Shown: piece after piece, positions 52,727 through 62,799 of the stretch
Layout of the letters: the number at the start of each line of letters is the position of its first letter
How positions within the stretch are numbered: the stretch's first letter is position 1
Notes under the pieces: model-generated
The model's database searches: none
What the model saw: only the letters and a program-made list of their open reading frames with translations
Told to the model about the DNA's origin: nothing
Source: Echinicola pacifica DSM 19836
GTDB lineage: Bacteria > Bacteroidota > Bacteroidia > Cytophagales > Cyclobacteriaceae
DNA: 64,000 nt
Direction of reading: 5' to 3'
NCBI RefSeq assembly: GCF_000373245.1
Contig: NZ_KB890738.1
Coordinates: forward strand, 656,824-720,823
Translations under genes and position numbers: made by a program

Positions 52727-53753
52727 ATTGGTTCAAATTAAAATCATCAAGGTCATAAAATATAATCTCATCAATAGGGCTAGGGCTATGAGCGGAGACA
52801 TCGGCTGCCATTTCGTACAGGTCTTCCCGACCAATATTTTCCCATTTCACCTCGTCGCCAAGCTTAAAGTACCGATCGCCATAAAGGAAGCTCTTGCTTA
52901 CCTGAAACCGATTTTCGCGGATCTTTACCAGCTTTCCTTGCGCCAGAAGTGGACTGAGGTCCATGCGCGCAAAGAGCTCCAGCACCTTATTATTACGGAT
53001 ATGAACTCCCCATCCAAAAATTGGGAATGCCACTTTTAGCGGTAAGGGATAGTTGGTAAGGGTGGAAGAATATAAGTCCGCTATCTGTTTATCATATATT
53101 GAATTGGCCTCAGAGGCATTTATTTCCCCCATATTATAATACATCAGTACGCCATAATCCACGGGAGGAATGCCTGTTTTTTCAAAATATTTTACTTGAT
53201 GAAGTCTTATGGTGCAGGAGATTGTCCCTTGCCACTGTTCACGAACTGCGGCCATATAAGCCATAAAAGTGGCTTTGCTCTTCATAGACCAGTCGCAGTC
53301 GATCTGTATTTCTGTGGGCGGGGAGGCCAGGCGGGAGGACATCTGCTTGATGAGCCGGAGGGTTTGTTCGGCAAGTGCCTTTGGTTCGGTTTGCTCTGCC
53401 AACATCACTTCGTTTTTGATGAAAACCACCGGAATGATGTCCAGCGAACTGGCTATGCTCATCGAATCGGACAGGCCTACCGGGTTTCCGGGTATTGCCT
53501 TTCCTTCCGGAGATAGCCGGATGTCAAAATACCGGCAGTATAGCTTTGCCTGATTTCTTTCCAATGTTTGAACCTCCAGGTGAGATAAATTCAACTCCGT
53601 GCGCCAAAAATAAAAGGAGGTCCGGGGAGGGATATCTCTGGAACAACCAGCCCCTAAGCCTAGAAGTATAAGGCTCAAAATGCTTATGTGTCGCCAGTAC
53701 CTCTGTGCGCTCATACCGATCCATTTTTTTGTTAAAGATTCAAAATTACACAA
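52686..53753 (-). CDS. Lipoprotein of unknown function, paired with the TPR-like gene
   Basis: 355 residues; the Met at residue 14 (MSAQRYWRH) is a likelier start. The signal ends in a lipobox LGAGCSRD, so it is a lipoprotein. The core has EIQIDCDWSMKSKATFMAYM and MYYNMGEIN, with alternating beta-strands and helices reminiscent of a TIM-barrel (DUF3142-like) fold. This is a guess by pattern. It overlaps the next gene by 41 bp, so the two are translationally coupled and probably work together at the envelope. Confidence 0.7.
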   Translation of the reverse strand: MCNFESLTKKWIGMSAQRYWRHISILSLILLGLGAGCSRDIPPRTSFYFWRTELNLSHLEVQTLERNQAKLYCRYFDIRLSPEGKAIPGNPVGLSDSMSIASSLDIIPVVFIKNEVMLAEQTEPKALAEQTLRLIKQMSSRLASPPTEIQIDCDWSMKSKATFMAYMAAVREQWQGTISCTIRLHQVKYFEKTGIPPVDYGVLMYYNMGEINASEANSIYDKQIADLYSSTLTNYPLPLKVAFPIFGWGVHIRNNKVLELFARMDLSPLLAQGKLVKIRENRFQVSKSFLYGDRYFKLGDEVKWENIGREDLYEMAADVSAHSPSPIDEIIFYDLDDFNLNQYEETIFEEVARTF

Positions 53754-53891
53754 TCTCTCCCAATATCTGTCAAGGTATATTCCTTAGGATTTTTTGGTTG
53801 GACTTCTGTGTGGGCTATGCGCTGCTGCGGTTTTATTGGTAAAGATTGATTTTTAATGAAAGTTGTAAAATCCTTTTTATTTCTGGGCCAA

Positions 53892-53930
53892 TAAAAAAAA
53901 ATCCCCGCTGGAATGTTCGTCCAACGGGGA
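53892..53930 (-). terminator. Terminator of the fucosidase gene
   Basis: TCCCCGCTGGA (53902-53912) pairs with TCCAACGGGGA (53920-53930) with one mismatch, and the minus strand continues into eight or more Ts. Confidence 0.75.
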
Positions 53931-53955
53931 AATATAGGGGGTATTATTGAATACT

Positions 53956-56010
53956 TTATTTGGTAATAATTCCTATTTCTGCAAAAGTCGCAGAATTTCC
54001 ATCAAGGGTTTTCGTAGCCTTCAGACGTATATATCTGGCTGGGCTGCTTGCAAAGCTAATTTTCTGCTCGATAGGGCTGTTGGCAATATTTCCAAACTCA
54101 CCTTTGCTTACTGTTTTCCAGTTTTTGCCATCCTGACTCACTGCAAACTCATAGTTTTGGATTACTCCATTCAGGTATCGGTTTTGCATGGGCATATAGG
54201 TGAAGCCTTTTACTGCTGCCTGCTTGCCGAGGTCGATGATGGCCATATTATCCTTGGAAGAATAGAAAGTGCCATAATTTTCATCGATAAGCTGCTCAGG
54301 CTTTTCGCCTTCACTGAGGACCTTCCAGTCTCCCTTGGCCATATCCAGGTCCAGGCGGCTGATTTCGCTGGTCTTACCAGATTTCTGATCGATGGCTAGT
54401 GCATTTATGGTATGAGGTTCTGTCACAGCAAAGGGCCCGGAATAGCTGGTGGAGCTCTTGCTAGGCTCAGTGCCATCGGTGGTATAATAGATGTCCACGC
54501 CTTGGTCAGGCACTTCCAGGCTTACCATTCCCTGAGGATTTCTCTTTACGATCGGAGCCACGACCACATTGGGCGCATTATAAATCCCCATTTCGCTGAT
54601 AAGCGGAACTGACTTGGCATCGGTGACCGTAAATCGCAAGGCGCTGGTGGTAATTTCTGGAAGCCTTAAGATTCGCTTATAGCCGATAGTGGTTTCATTG
54701 GCTATTTCTTCCCAGCCCTGATCGGTTTTCACCTCCAGTGTGAAGGCTTTTACGCGCTGGCCAAGAGGGATATATTCCTGAACCAGGAAACGATTAAATG
54801 CCGTGGGCTCGTCGAAAGTCATAGTGATACTTCCTGAAATCTCCTCATCGCCCATGGTCCAGTAGGTCTCTGGTTTCTCATCAGCAATCAAGTCTGCGGT
54901 GTATCCATGTCCTCGGTCCGAGGAAGATTCGATGCTGGCCAGGTTGTTTATAAGGTTTTCTGCAAAGTCTTCCTTGATTTTGGCGGCTAATTTAAGGACC
55001 TGCTCTGCATCTTTTTCATGGATCAGACCACGCTGGTCCACAGGGAAGTTGAGCAATAAGGAGCCATTTCGGCCGATACTCTCATAATAAATATCTAAGA
55101 GCTGTGGTAAAGTTTTTACTTTATGGTCTTCGTAAGGGTGATAATACCAGCCCGGTCTGATGGATACATCCACCTCAGCAGGTACCCAGTGAGTTCCATT
55201 TTCTTGTCCGGAGGAATATTCCGGAGCGTATTCCGGCATACCGCCATATACTTCGTCACGCATCAGGTTAGACCAGGTGGTGGGATAAGCATGGCCTTCT
55301 TCATTGCCCACCCAGCGAATATCTGGGCCAGCATCAGAGAATATAACCGCATTAGGCTGAAGTTCACGGATGATTTTATAGGTGTTCTCCCAGTCATAAT
55401 ACGTTTTTTTATCCACTCGTCGGTCCTCATTGGCACCGCCATAATAGCCCGATCCGCCATTGGCACCGTCAAACCATACTTCGAAAATATCCCCGTAATT
55501 GGTGAGCAGCTCCCTAAGCTGGCTGCGGAAAATATCGATATATTCAGGGGTACCATAGTGAGCATTATTACGATCCCATGGAGAAAGATAGACGCCAAAC
55601 TTTAGCCCATATTCCTTACAGGCATCAGCAAGCTCTCTAAGCACATCGCCCTCCCCATTTTTCCAAGGGGAATTTTTTACAGAATGCTCGGTAGTGGCCG
55701 TTGGCCAAAGGCAAAATCCGTCATGATGCTTGGCAGTGATGATGATTCCTTTCATGCCTGACTCTTTCGCCACCTTCGCCCACTGACGGGCGTCGAGTTC
55801 CGAGGGATTGAAAATTTCTGGCTTTTCATCCCCTAAGCCCCATTCCATATTGGAAAAAGTGTTGATGTTGAAATGGATAAAAGCATAAAATTCCAAATCT
55901 TGCCAAGCCAGCTGGCGCTCCGATGGTGTGGGCTCCACGGGACTCGGTGGGGCCGAGGTTTTGGGTTGGCAAGATATTGCCAGCAATAGAAGTGCTATAT
56001 ACTTATTCAT
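53956..56010 (-). CDS. Secreted GH29 alpha-L-fucosidase with C-terminal binding domains
   Basis: 684 residues. A lipoprotein signal (MNKYIALLLLAISCQ) has its lipid Cys at 14. The GH29 barrel follows, with KHHDGFCLWPT and VWFDGANGG, whose Asp181 is the catalytic nucleophile. After about residue 350 come two F5/8 type C (discoidin) modules (ITMTFDEPTAFNRFLVQEYI and KGFTYMPMQNRYLNG...), separated by a chitobiase-like linker domain (DIYYTTDGTEPSKSS). It releases fucose from glycans such as fucoidan. Lipid anchoring suggests surface or periplasmic action. Confidence 0.93.
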   Translation of the reverse strand: MNKYIALLLLAISCQPKTSAPPSPVEPTPSERQLAWQDLEFYAFIHFNINTFSNMEWGLGDEKPEIFNPSELDARQWAKVAKESGMKGIIITAKHHDGFCLWPTATTEHSVKNSPWKNGEGDVLRELADACKEYGLKFGVYLSPWDRNNAHYGTPEYIDIFRSQLRELLTNYGDIFEVWFDGANGGSGYYGGANEDRRVDKKTYYDWENTYKIIRELQPNAVIFSDAGPDIRWVGNEEGHAYPTTWSNLMRDEVYGGMPEYAPEYSSGQENGTHWVPAEVDVSIRPGWYYHPYEDHKVKTLPQLLDIYYESIGRNGSLLLNFPVDQRGLIHEKDAEQVLKLAAKIKEDFAENLINNLASIESSSDRGHGYTADLIADEKPETYWTMGDEEISGSITMTFDEPTAFNRFLVQEYIPLGQRVKAFTLEVKTDQGWEEIANETTIGYKRILRLPEITTSALRFTVTDAKSVPLISEMGIYNAPNVVVAPIVKRNPQGMVSLEVPDQGVDIYYTTDGTEPSKSSTSYSGPFAVTEPHTINALAIDQKSGKTSEISRLDLDMAKGDWKVLSEGEKPEQLIDENYGTFYSSKDNMAIIDLGKQAAVKGFTYMPMQNRYLNGVIQNYEFAVSQDGKNWKTVSKGEFGNIANSPIEQKISFASSPARYIRLKATKTLDGNSATFAEIGIITK

Positions 56011-56255
56011 AATAAAGGGTTTTTAGAATATAGGTTTAACCTTCAATATACTAAGATTATAGCATTGGCAATTTGTATTTTACCCATTTCAGCGAAGAAA
56101 TAAAGTAGAAATGCAAAAATAGTACAAGTATGAAGTCTTTTTCTTTTTTTAGCTCAAGCGATGATCCATAGCAGGGAATTTCCAGTTATATAATTATAGT
56201 GTAATCCTATATAATTACCTTTAAGCGTACACCAACGAATAATTACTTTTACCAG

Positions 56256-58514
56256 ATGAAACTATCCTATTTATTAAGTACCCTATTGATCCTATTTATT
56301 ACCCCAAGCTTTTCTTATGCTCAAAGTATCATTTTTATAAAAGATGCTGATTCTGGCGAGCCCATCTCTGGGGTACGGGCGAGCATCAGCAATGGTACGG
56401 CGGCCTTTAGCGATGAGCAGGGAAAAGTGACTTTTGATTTAGAAGAAAAATCCAAAATCACGCTCAGCCATCTGGCATATGAATCCAGTTCTCTGGATCT
56501 TAGCCAAGGCCAATCTTTGACTTTTAGGATGAAGAAAAGAACGACCCAACTGTCAGAGGTCGTCGTTTCTTCTTTTGGTACCGAGCGTTCCTTATTGAAT
56601 CAAGCCGCCTCCGTCAGCAAGATTGAGGAAGCAGACCTATATCGCTTCAACGAGACCTCTATGGTGAATGCCTTCAATACCAAGCCCGGGATTCGTTTTG
56701 AGGAGCGGGCACCGGGGAGTTACCGTATTTCCATAAGAGGGAGTTCTTTACGGGCGCCTTTTGGAGTGAGGAATGTGAAGATTTACTGGGATGGGATTCC
56801 TTTTACAGCGCCGGATGGGACCACTGCTTTGAATATATTGGACCTTACGAATACGGATGGGGCTGAGGTGATCAAAGGCCCGGCAGGAAGTATCTATGGT
56901 GCCGGCAATGGCGGGGTGATCAGCTTTACCCAAAAAGAGGTCCAAGAAAACTCAGCCGAGGTGGAGGCCATGGGCGGAAGCTATGGCTTGCAGAAATACC
57001 GGGTTGCGGTCCGGCAGAAAACCGAAAATGGGAGTCTTTCTGCGAGTTTTGTGAAGCAGAAATCAGATGGTTATCGGGAGCATAGCGCACTCGACCGCTC
57101 TGTATTACAGGTGTCAGGCCAATTTAATCCTTCCGACCGCCAGGAGCTCAGAACACAAATACTCTATTCCGATCTATTCTATGAGATCCCCGGGGGACTA
57201 AACGCCGACCAATATGCTGAAAATCCTCAGCAGGCCCGCCCGGGTTCTGCCAATCAAAATGCATCAATAAAGCAAAAAACGCTTTATGGTACCCTCGTTC
57301 ATGCCTATGATATCAGTAGTAAATGGGCCAATCAGACCTCCTTATATATTCAAACTACCGATTTCGAAAATCCCTTTAACCTAGATTATAAAAAAGAAAC
57401 GCAGTACGGATATGGTGGACGAACTAAATTTACCCTGGACGATAAGTGGGGCCAGTTTCCCGTGCGGATGATTGTGGGTGGGGAATATCAATTTGCCAAT
57501 ACCAGTGCGCAGAATTTCGGCAATCGAAATGGTCAGGCCGATACCATTCGGTTTTCAGATGATTTGCTGGCCAGTCAAGGCTTTCTCTTTCAGCAGCTCG
57601 AAGTGAGTTGGACATCGACAATATTAATGACGGCAGGGCTAAGTGAAAATTTCTCTCGATTTGACATTAATAGAACGGTGGATGCCAGCACAGGGCTGCC
57701 TTATGAGGTAGGCAGAACTTTTGACCCAGTGCTTGTTCCTAGAATTGCCATTTCGGCTCAGCTAAATGAGAAGTCTTCCGTATTTGGGAGTATCAGCTCG
57801 GGATTTTCTCCTCCTACTATTGATGAGGTAAGGACGAATGAAGGTAGTATCAATTTGGATCTGGACCCCGAGAGAGGTACCAATTATGAAACGGGCTATC
57901 GTGGGGCATTTTTCGAGAATAACCTTCGGGTGGAGGGAAGTTTGTTTTATTTCAAGTTAAACGAAACCATCACCACTTATACCAATGATCAAGGCGTGGT
58001 ACTCTTCAGAAATGCTGGGGCCACGGATCAGAAGGGCTTTGAGGCCAAGGTGGATTACGACCTGATCCATAGTCCGGGTTCCTGGCTGCAAGGATTACGA
58101 ATAGGCCATGCTTATTCTTATCACCACTTCAGGTTCAAGGATTATTACGATGGTGGCGAAGACCTATCTGGCAATAAGCTGACCGGTGTGCCCCCCAATA
58201 ACCTGGTGAATACGCTAGACCTGCAGACAATATCCGGTCTTTACCTTAATTTCACCTACCAATGGGTGGATAGCATTCCGCTGACTGATGACAATTCGGT
58301 GTTCCAGGATCCCTATCATCTGGCAAACCTTCGTATAGGCTGGAGAACACGTATAGGCGAGGCCTGGACGATGGAGGCTTTTGCAGGAGTGGACAATTTG
58401 CTCGATGAAAAGTACAGTTTGGGGAATGATCTCAATGCTTTTGGTGGTCGCTATTACCAGCCAGCTGCAGCTAGAAACTATTATGGCGGGCTGAAATTCA
58501 GACTGGCTTATTAA
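56256..58514 (+). CDS. TonB-dependent outer-membrane receptor
   Basis: 752 residues. After the signal peptide (LLSTLLILFITPSFSYA), a carboxypeptidase-regulatory-like beta domain (DADSGEPISGVRASISNG) precedes the plug, which is recognisable in LRAPFGVRNVKIYWDGIPFTAPDG and GAEVIKGPAGSIYGAGNGGVISF. The rest is a 22-stranded barrel ending in an aromatic strand (YYGGLKFRLAY). No SusD partner is adjacent, so it is a metal-chelate, cobalamin or small-glycan importer rather than a typical PUL SusC. The 245-bp divergent gap from the fucosidase may link their control. Confidence 0.93.
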   Translation: MKLSYLLSTLLILFITPSFSYAQSIIFIKDADSGEPISGVRASISNGTAAFSDEQGKVTFDLEEKSKITLSHLAYESSSLDLSQGQSLTFRMKKRTTQLSEVVVSSFGTERSLLNQAASVSKIEEADLYRFNETSMVNAFNTKPGIRFEERAPGSYRISIRGSSLRAPFGVRNVKIYWDGIPFTAPDGTTALNILDLTNTDGAEVIKGPAGSIYGAGNGGVISFTQKEVQENSAEVEAMGGSYGLQKYRVAVRQKTENGSLSASFVKQKSDGYREHSALDRSVLQVSGQFNPSDRQELRTQILYSDLFYEIPGGLNADQYAENPQQARPGSANQNASIKQKTLYGTLVHAYDISSKWANQTSLYIQTTDFENPFNLDYKKETQYGYGGRTKFTLDDKWGQFPVRMIVGGEYQFANTSAQNFGNRNGQADTIRFSDDLLASQGFLFQQLEVSWTSTILMTAGLSENFSRFDINRTVDASTGLPYEVGRTFDPVLVPRIAISAQLNEKSSVFGSISSGFSPPTIDEVRTNEGSINLDLDPERGTNYETGYRGAFFENNLRVEGSLFYFKLNETITTYTNDQGVVLFRNAGATDQKGFEAKVDYDLIHSPGSWLQGLRIGHAYSYHHFRFKDYYDGGEDLSGNKLTGVPPNNLVNTLDLQTISGLYLNFTYQWVDSIPLTDDNSVFQDPYHLANLRIGWRTRIGEAWTMEAFAGVDNLLDEKYSLGNDLNAFGGRYYQPAAARNYYGGLKFRLAY

Positions 58515-58855
58515 GAGGCTGGTGTTTTTGGTCCTTAGGACTTAATCACGAGAAGGAAAATCCAAAATTTGCTATAAGGTATTATAAGGGAGCGAGGAAA
58601 CTTAGCAGAATATACTCCTTCCTATTTTTTTCTATAGTGGTGGGCAGCCGGAAGACATGGCTTTATTCAATAGTGATAGGCTATGCTGCGGCCGGGTTTG
58701 TCTATAATTGCAGCAATCTCTTCCAGCCTCAGCTTCACCAGCTTCAATGGCTGATGAAGAGGCATAGCCAGACAATTATTTGCATGGCTGAGCCCAGGCC
58801 GTCCATCCCTTAGCTGATTTTTTATTATTGGGAATAGGGATAAGTGAGTTTTCCT
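58515..58855. other. Intergenic region between converging receptor and kinase genes
   Basis: 341 bp. No gene, terminator with a clear T-run or repeat was recognised. Confidence 0.45.
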
Positions 58856-59938
58856 TTAGGAGATCTTGACCATTTGCTCGATCAGCTCCCGTTTTTCTTG
58901 CAGAGCCATGAGCAATAAGGCTTGATTTTTGGCTCTATCAAAGTTCTGCATTGGGTATTTGATAGGGTAATAGATATTTCCATTGAGGTAGTCGGTGAGG
59001 AAGCGTAAGCCCATGATGCAGGCCATCATCTCACCCCCAAAGGTTAATGAGTCAATCTCCTCCGGGCTGAGGACTTCCTGCAGAGCTTCTTGAAATCCCT
59101 GCAAAAGTGCCTCATATTTGTCGAGGTCAATATTTACCTTTTCCCAATCGGTGGAGGACTCCTCCTCGGTACAGGCGACAGTTCTCACCAAATCCCCAAA
59201 ATCATAAAATACATATCCACCCATCACGGTATCAAGGTCGATGACCGCATTGATTTTGGTGAAGTCAGCATCATAGATGACATTATTGATTTTGGTGTCG
59301 TTGTGGGTGACTCTCCAGGGTAGGATCTCGGTATATCTTCTATATTTTCGAACAAGTAGCACTTGTTTCTGGTAAAACTTCACCCAGTGCATCAGTTCGT
59401 CTGTTTTTGGTACCTGGGAGGCTTTTAGTGCATTTTCAAACTGGCGGTATCGCAGAGCGAGATCATGGAAACCATCTATTACTGGAATCATCTGATCACC
59501 ACTTAGAGAGGCACAGGCTTTTATAAATTCCCCAAAAGACTTAGAAGCAAGATAAGCTTGATGGGGTGTTTCGGCCGAATTGATACTTAGCCCATTTACA
59601 AAGGGGAATAGCCGGAATAGCTCTCCATTGAGAGTGGCAAAGGATTCTCCAGTGATGGTGGGGATAGGCAAGGGCAGCTCAAAAGGCAAATGTTGACCTT
59701 CTAAAGTTTTTTGAACGGCCTGAAGATTCGCCCCGATGCGGTCGGGATGAGTAAATACCGCTTTATTAAATCCCTGCAAAATAAATTTTTTGCTGGGGGT
59801 GTATAGGAAAAATGTTTTGTGAATATGTCCTGAACCATAAGGCTTGAGCTCTATCACTTCTTCGTCTATGCCGTACATTCCTAGGAGCTGATTGGTAATT
59901 AATGCCATTTCCTGCGGAGAATAAGGAGAATCTTTCAT
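58856..59938 (-). CDS. NahK-like sugar 1-kinase (phosphotransferase family)
   Basis: 360 residues from the ATG at 59938 (MKDSPYSPQEMALITN); a start seven codons earlier is possible. The APH-fold motifs are clear: catalytic WRVTHNDTKINNVIYD (Brenner-type HND) and metal site VIDLDTVMGGYVFYDFGD. Overall spacing, including the glycine-loop GSGHIHKTFF and the C-terminal FLTDYLNGNIYYPIKYP, resembles bifidobacterial N-acetylhexosamine 1-kinase NahK as I recall it. It should phosphorylate a free amino sugar. It is divergent from a solute symporter, suggesting import followed by phosphorylation. Confidence 0.85.
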   Translation of the reverse strand: MKDSPYSPQEMALITNQLLGMYGIDEEVIELKPYGSGHIHKTFFLYTPSKKFILQGFNKAVFTHPDRIGANLQAVQKTLEGQHLPFELPLPIPTITGESFATLNGELFRLFPFVNGLSINSAETPHQAYLASKSFGEFIKACASLSGDQMIPVIDGFHDLALRYRQFENALKASQVPKTDELMHWVKFYQKQVLLVRKYRRYTEILPWRVTHNDTKINNVIYDADFTKINAVIDLDTVMGGYVFYDFGDLVRTVACTEEESSTDWEKVNIDLDKYEALLQGFQEALQEVLSPEEIDSLTFGGEMMACIMGLRFLTDYLNGNIYYPIKYPMQNFDRAKNQALLLMALQEKRELIEQMVKIS

Positions 59939-59959
59939 GATTTTGGTAGTTACTGCCAA

Positions 59960-60306
59960 ATTAGAATTTGGATTCCATTTTGAAATCTAAATAAGTCATT
60001 ATTATATTAGCGGTTGTAAATACAAAAGAGTTTGAAAGTTTTTGTATCTAAAAACGAACCCAAAAATAAAAAAGGTTTACTAAAATTGTATCGTTTCGTT
60101 AATAATTATTTTCTTTGGGGAAATAAAATTAAAGAGTAGCAACATACTTTTTTTTGTAATTATTGAATTTATGAATACATTAGTAAAATTTCTTTGATAA
60201 GTACGCTTATAAAAGTGTAAAATTTTATAAAACTAAAAATTATAGTTAATTCGAATAAGATTGAGTATTATCACATTGATTTCGCAAACACTTATAGTAA
60301 TATAAT
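59960..60306. other. Divergent promoter region of kinase and symporter
   Basis: 347 bp, very A+T-rich, with no gene. Both flanking genes point outwards, so it should hold two promoters and any shared operator. No clear TAnnTTTG box or strong palindrome was identified. Confidence 0.5.
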
Positions 60307-62088
60307 ATGAACATTTCACCATTAGACTGGGGCATAATAGCCGCCTTCTTTATTATTTCCTTGCTCATAGGGTTGTTTACATCAAAATCTGCGGGGAAGA
60401 GTTCCAAGGACTTCTTTCTTTCTGGGCGTAATATGCCCTGGTGGCTTTTAGGTGTATCGATGGTTGCGACGACCTTTTCGGCAGATACACCAAACTTAGT
60501 TACGGACATTGTCCGGGTAAACGGGGTTTCCGGCAACTGGGGCTGGTGGTGTTTCCTACTGACAGGTATGCTAACGGTATTTGTATATGCCAAGTTGTGG
60601 AGGAGATCAGAGATCACCACGGATTTGGAATTTTATGAACTCCGGTACGGCGGCAAGCCGGCGGCTTTTCTGCGAGGCTTCAGAGCGATATATCTTGGTG
60701 TATTCTTCAATATCATGATTATGGCCACGGTTTCCCTTGCAGCGATTAAGATTGGCGGGGTGATGCTAGGTTTAACCCCAGTACAGACCTTATTGATCGC
60801 TTCTATAGTAACTGTGATTTACAGTTCCCTTGGAGGTTTGAAAGGTGTTTTGCTGACCGATTTCTTCCAGTTTTTTATTGCAATGGCCGGTGCTATTGGC
60901 GCGGCAGTATATATCCTGGACCTTCCTGAAGTAGGATCTTTAGAGAATCTGCTAGCTCACCCGAATGTATCGGATAAGCTATCTTTCTTTCCGGATTTTA
61001 ATAATATGAATGAGGTCATTCCTTTATTGCTTGTGCCTATCGCCATCCAGTGGTGGGCCACCTGGTACCCAGGTGCAGAGCCAGGAGGAGGAGGGTATAT
61101 CGCCCAGCGTATGCTTTCTGCCAAGGATGAGAAAAATGCTATTGGTGCCACTTTGTTCTTTAATATTGCCCATTATGCATTGAGACCTTGGCCGTGGATT
61201 ATCATCGCTTTGGCTTCCTTAGTAGTATTCCCGGAGATCAGTGACCTTCAAGCGGCCTTTCCGCATATGCCAGCAGATAAGGTTGGAAATGACCTTGCCT
61301 ACTCAGCTATGCTGACCTACTTGCCTCCAGGCTTGATCGGTATCGTCCTTGCTTCATTGATCGCAGCGGTAATGTCCACACTTTCGACTCACCTCAACTG
61401 GGGATCGTCCTATGTGGTAAATGACTTCTACTTACGCTTTGTAAAGCCTGAGGCTACCGATAAGGAGCTCGTAAACGTGGGACGTATCTCCACTGTATTA
61501 TTGATGGCCTTTGCAGCACTTCTGGCCCTTGCGCTGAGCAATGCCCTGGAAGCATTCAATATCCTTCTGCAAATCGGTGCTGGTACCGGTCTCATCTTTA
61601 TCTTAAGATGGTTCTGGTGGAGAATCAATGCTTATACTGAAATATCAGCAATGATCATCTCCTTCCTCGTAGCCTTATTCTTCGAAGTGATCAACCCTAA
61701 GATTGGTTTGATCTCTATCCCGGAAGGAATGGAATACCTTAAGCTTCTTTATGGAGTGATGGTAACCACCGCTACCTGGCTGACCGTTACCCTGGTGACT
61801 AAGCCCGAAGATGATAAGGTGCTGAAGACGTTCTACGAAAAAGTGAAACCAGCAGCTTATGGATGGAGAAAACTATTGAATAGACATCCGGAGATCGAAG
61901 CAGAACAAGGTCAGTTGCCATTCGAAATTGGTCTTATGGTGGCTGGGTCTATCGCGATTTATTCCGCGCTATTCGCTATCGGATTCTGGTTGTATGATGA
62001 TACCATCCCTGCCATACTGGCCTTTACGGTCAGTACCATAGGATTTGTGATTTTATTTAGAGGCTGGGGCAAGATCAAATTGTTCTAG
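60307..62088 (+). CDS. Sodium:solute symporter (SSS family)
   Basis: 593 residues with about 13 hydrophobic segments. SSS signatures include LSGRNMPWWLLGVSMVATTFSADTPN and GGLKGVLLTDFFQFFIAMAG, the sodium-site region common to the family. Members couple Na+ entry to uptake of sugars, amino sugars, sialic acid or other solutes at the inner membrane. Divergence from a NahK-like kinase favours an amino-sugar substrate (inference). Followed by a terminator. Confidence 0.92.
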   Translation: MNISPLDWGIIAAFFIISLLIGLFTSKSAGKSSKDFFLSGRNMPWWLLGVSMVATTFSADTPNLVTDIVRVNGVSGNWGWWCFLLTGMLTVFVYAKLWRRSEITTDLEFYELRYGGKPAAFLRGFRAIYLGVFFNIMIMATVSLAAIKIGGVMLGLTPVQTLLIASIVTVIYSSLGGLKGVLLTDFFQFFIAMAGAIGAAVYILDLPEVGSLENLLAHPNVSDKLSFFPDFNNMNEVIPLLLVPIAIQWWATWYPGAEPGGGGYIAQRMLSAKDEKNAIGATLFFNIAHYALRPWPWIIIALASLVVFPEISDLQAAFPHMPADKVGNDLAYSAMLTYLPPGLIGIVLASLIAAVMSTLSTHLNWGSSYVVNDFYLRFVKPEATDKELVNVGRISTVLLMAFAALLALALSNALEAFNILLQIGAGTGLIFILRWFWWRINAYTEISAMIISFLVALFFEVINPKIGLISIPEGMEYLKLLYGVMVTTATWLTVTLVTKPEDDKVLKTFYEKVKPAAYGWRKLLNRHPEIEAEQGQLPFEIGLMVAGSIAIYSALFAIGFWLYDDTIPAILAFTVSTIGFVILFRGWGKIKLF

Positions 62089-62110
62089 AATCTTATATCA
62101 ATAAATATCA

Positions 62111-62147
62111 AAGCCCTTCTATACCTCGGTATGGAAGGGCTTTTTGA
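62111..62147 (+). terminator. Terminator of the symporter gene
   Basis: AGCCCTTCTATACC pairs with GGTATGGAAGGGCT (one G-U wobble), followed by a T run, 25 bp after the stop codon. Confidence 0.88.
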
Positions 62148-62799
62148 TTTAATAAGAAATATTTTTTTACCTGATCTAATACCTTTATCACTTTCCAGTC
62201 CTTAGCATAGCAATAGTGGAACCTTAGAAGCTTCTGCTCAATAGGTGTGTATAGGTACAGCCCTTTTTTTACTAGGACCCTGAGCTTAGCGTAATTTGTA
62301 CTCTATTCCTATTTAGAATTTACCCCTTGGGGAATGAAAATTATAGTATTATCAAGCCTATGAAAGGTCAACGACTGATAGGTGCTTCCCTTAGCCGAGT
62401 AGGTAAACTGCTACAAAATTGGGGAGGCTCGGCTTTAACAAGTATGAGTTATGGGGAGGATTTTTTTTGGTAATAAATAAATGGTTTTAGTAGAAAAGTA
62501 GATTATTCTGAATTTCTAAAATCCAAGCCTTATTTCTCTATCATTTTGATGAAGGGTCGCCCTGAAAAATAGGCCAAATTTAAGCGCAAAAGCATCCAAA
62601 AAATTTACCCTAATTTTATCCACAAATATCAACAGTTATCCACAGTCTTGATTTAGGTAGGCTTAAGTTGCAGTGGATCAGTTAGTTATATGGTTTAGCA
62701 AAATAGCCATTTTGTGGATAAAACCCTGAAAATGAATTTTTTATCAGAATAGCCCCTGTGGGCGAAAGTGGATAAAGGTCAAAACAAAATTTTATTCTT
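62148..62799. other. Gene-free region with a second DnaA-box cluster
   Basis: About 650 bp without a gene. Between 62616 and 62775 lie three exact TTATCCACA boxes (62616-62624 +, 62636-62644 +, 62713-62721 -) and a one-mismatch copy at 62767-62775 (AGTGGATAA). The first two are exactly 20 bp apart. Upstream sequence is moderately A+T-rich but lacks a pure A+T stretch like that at 8993-9044. It could be a DnaA-titration (datA-like) site, a secondary or true origin, or a DnaA-regulated promoter. Confidence 0.6.
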
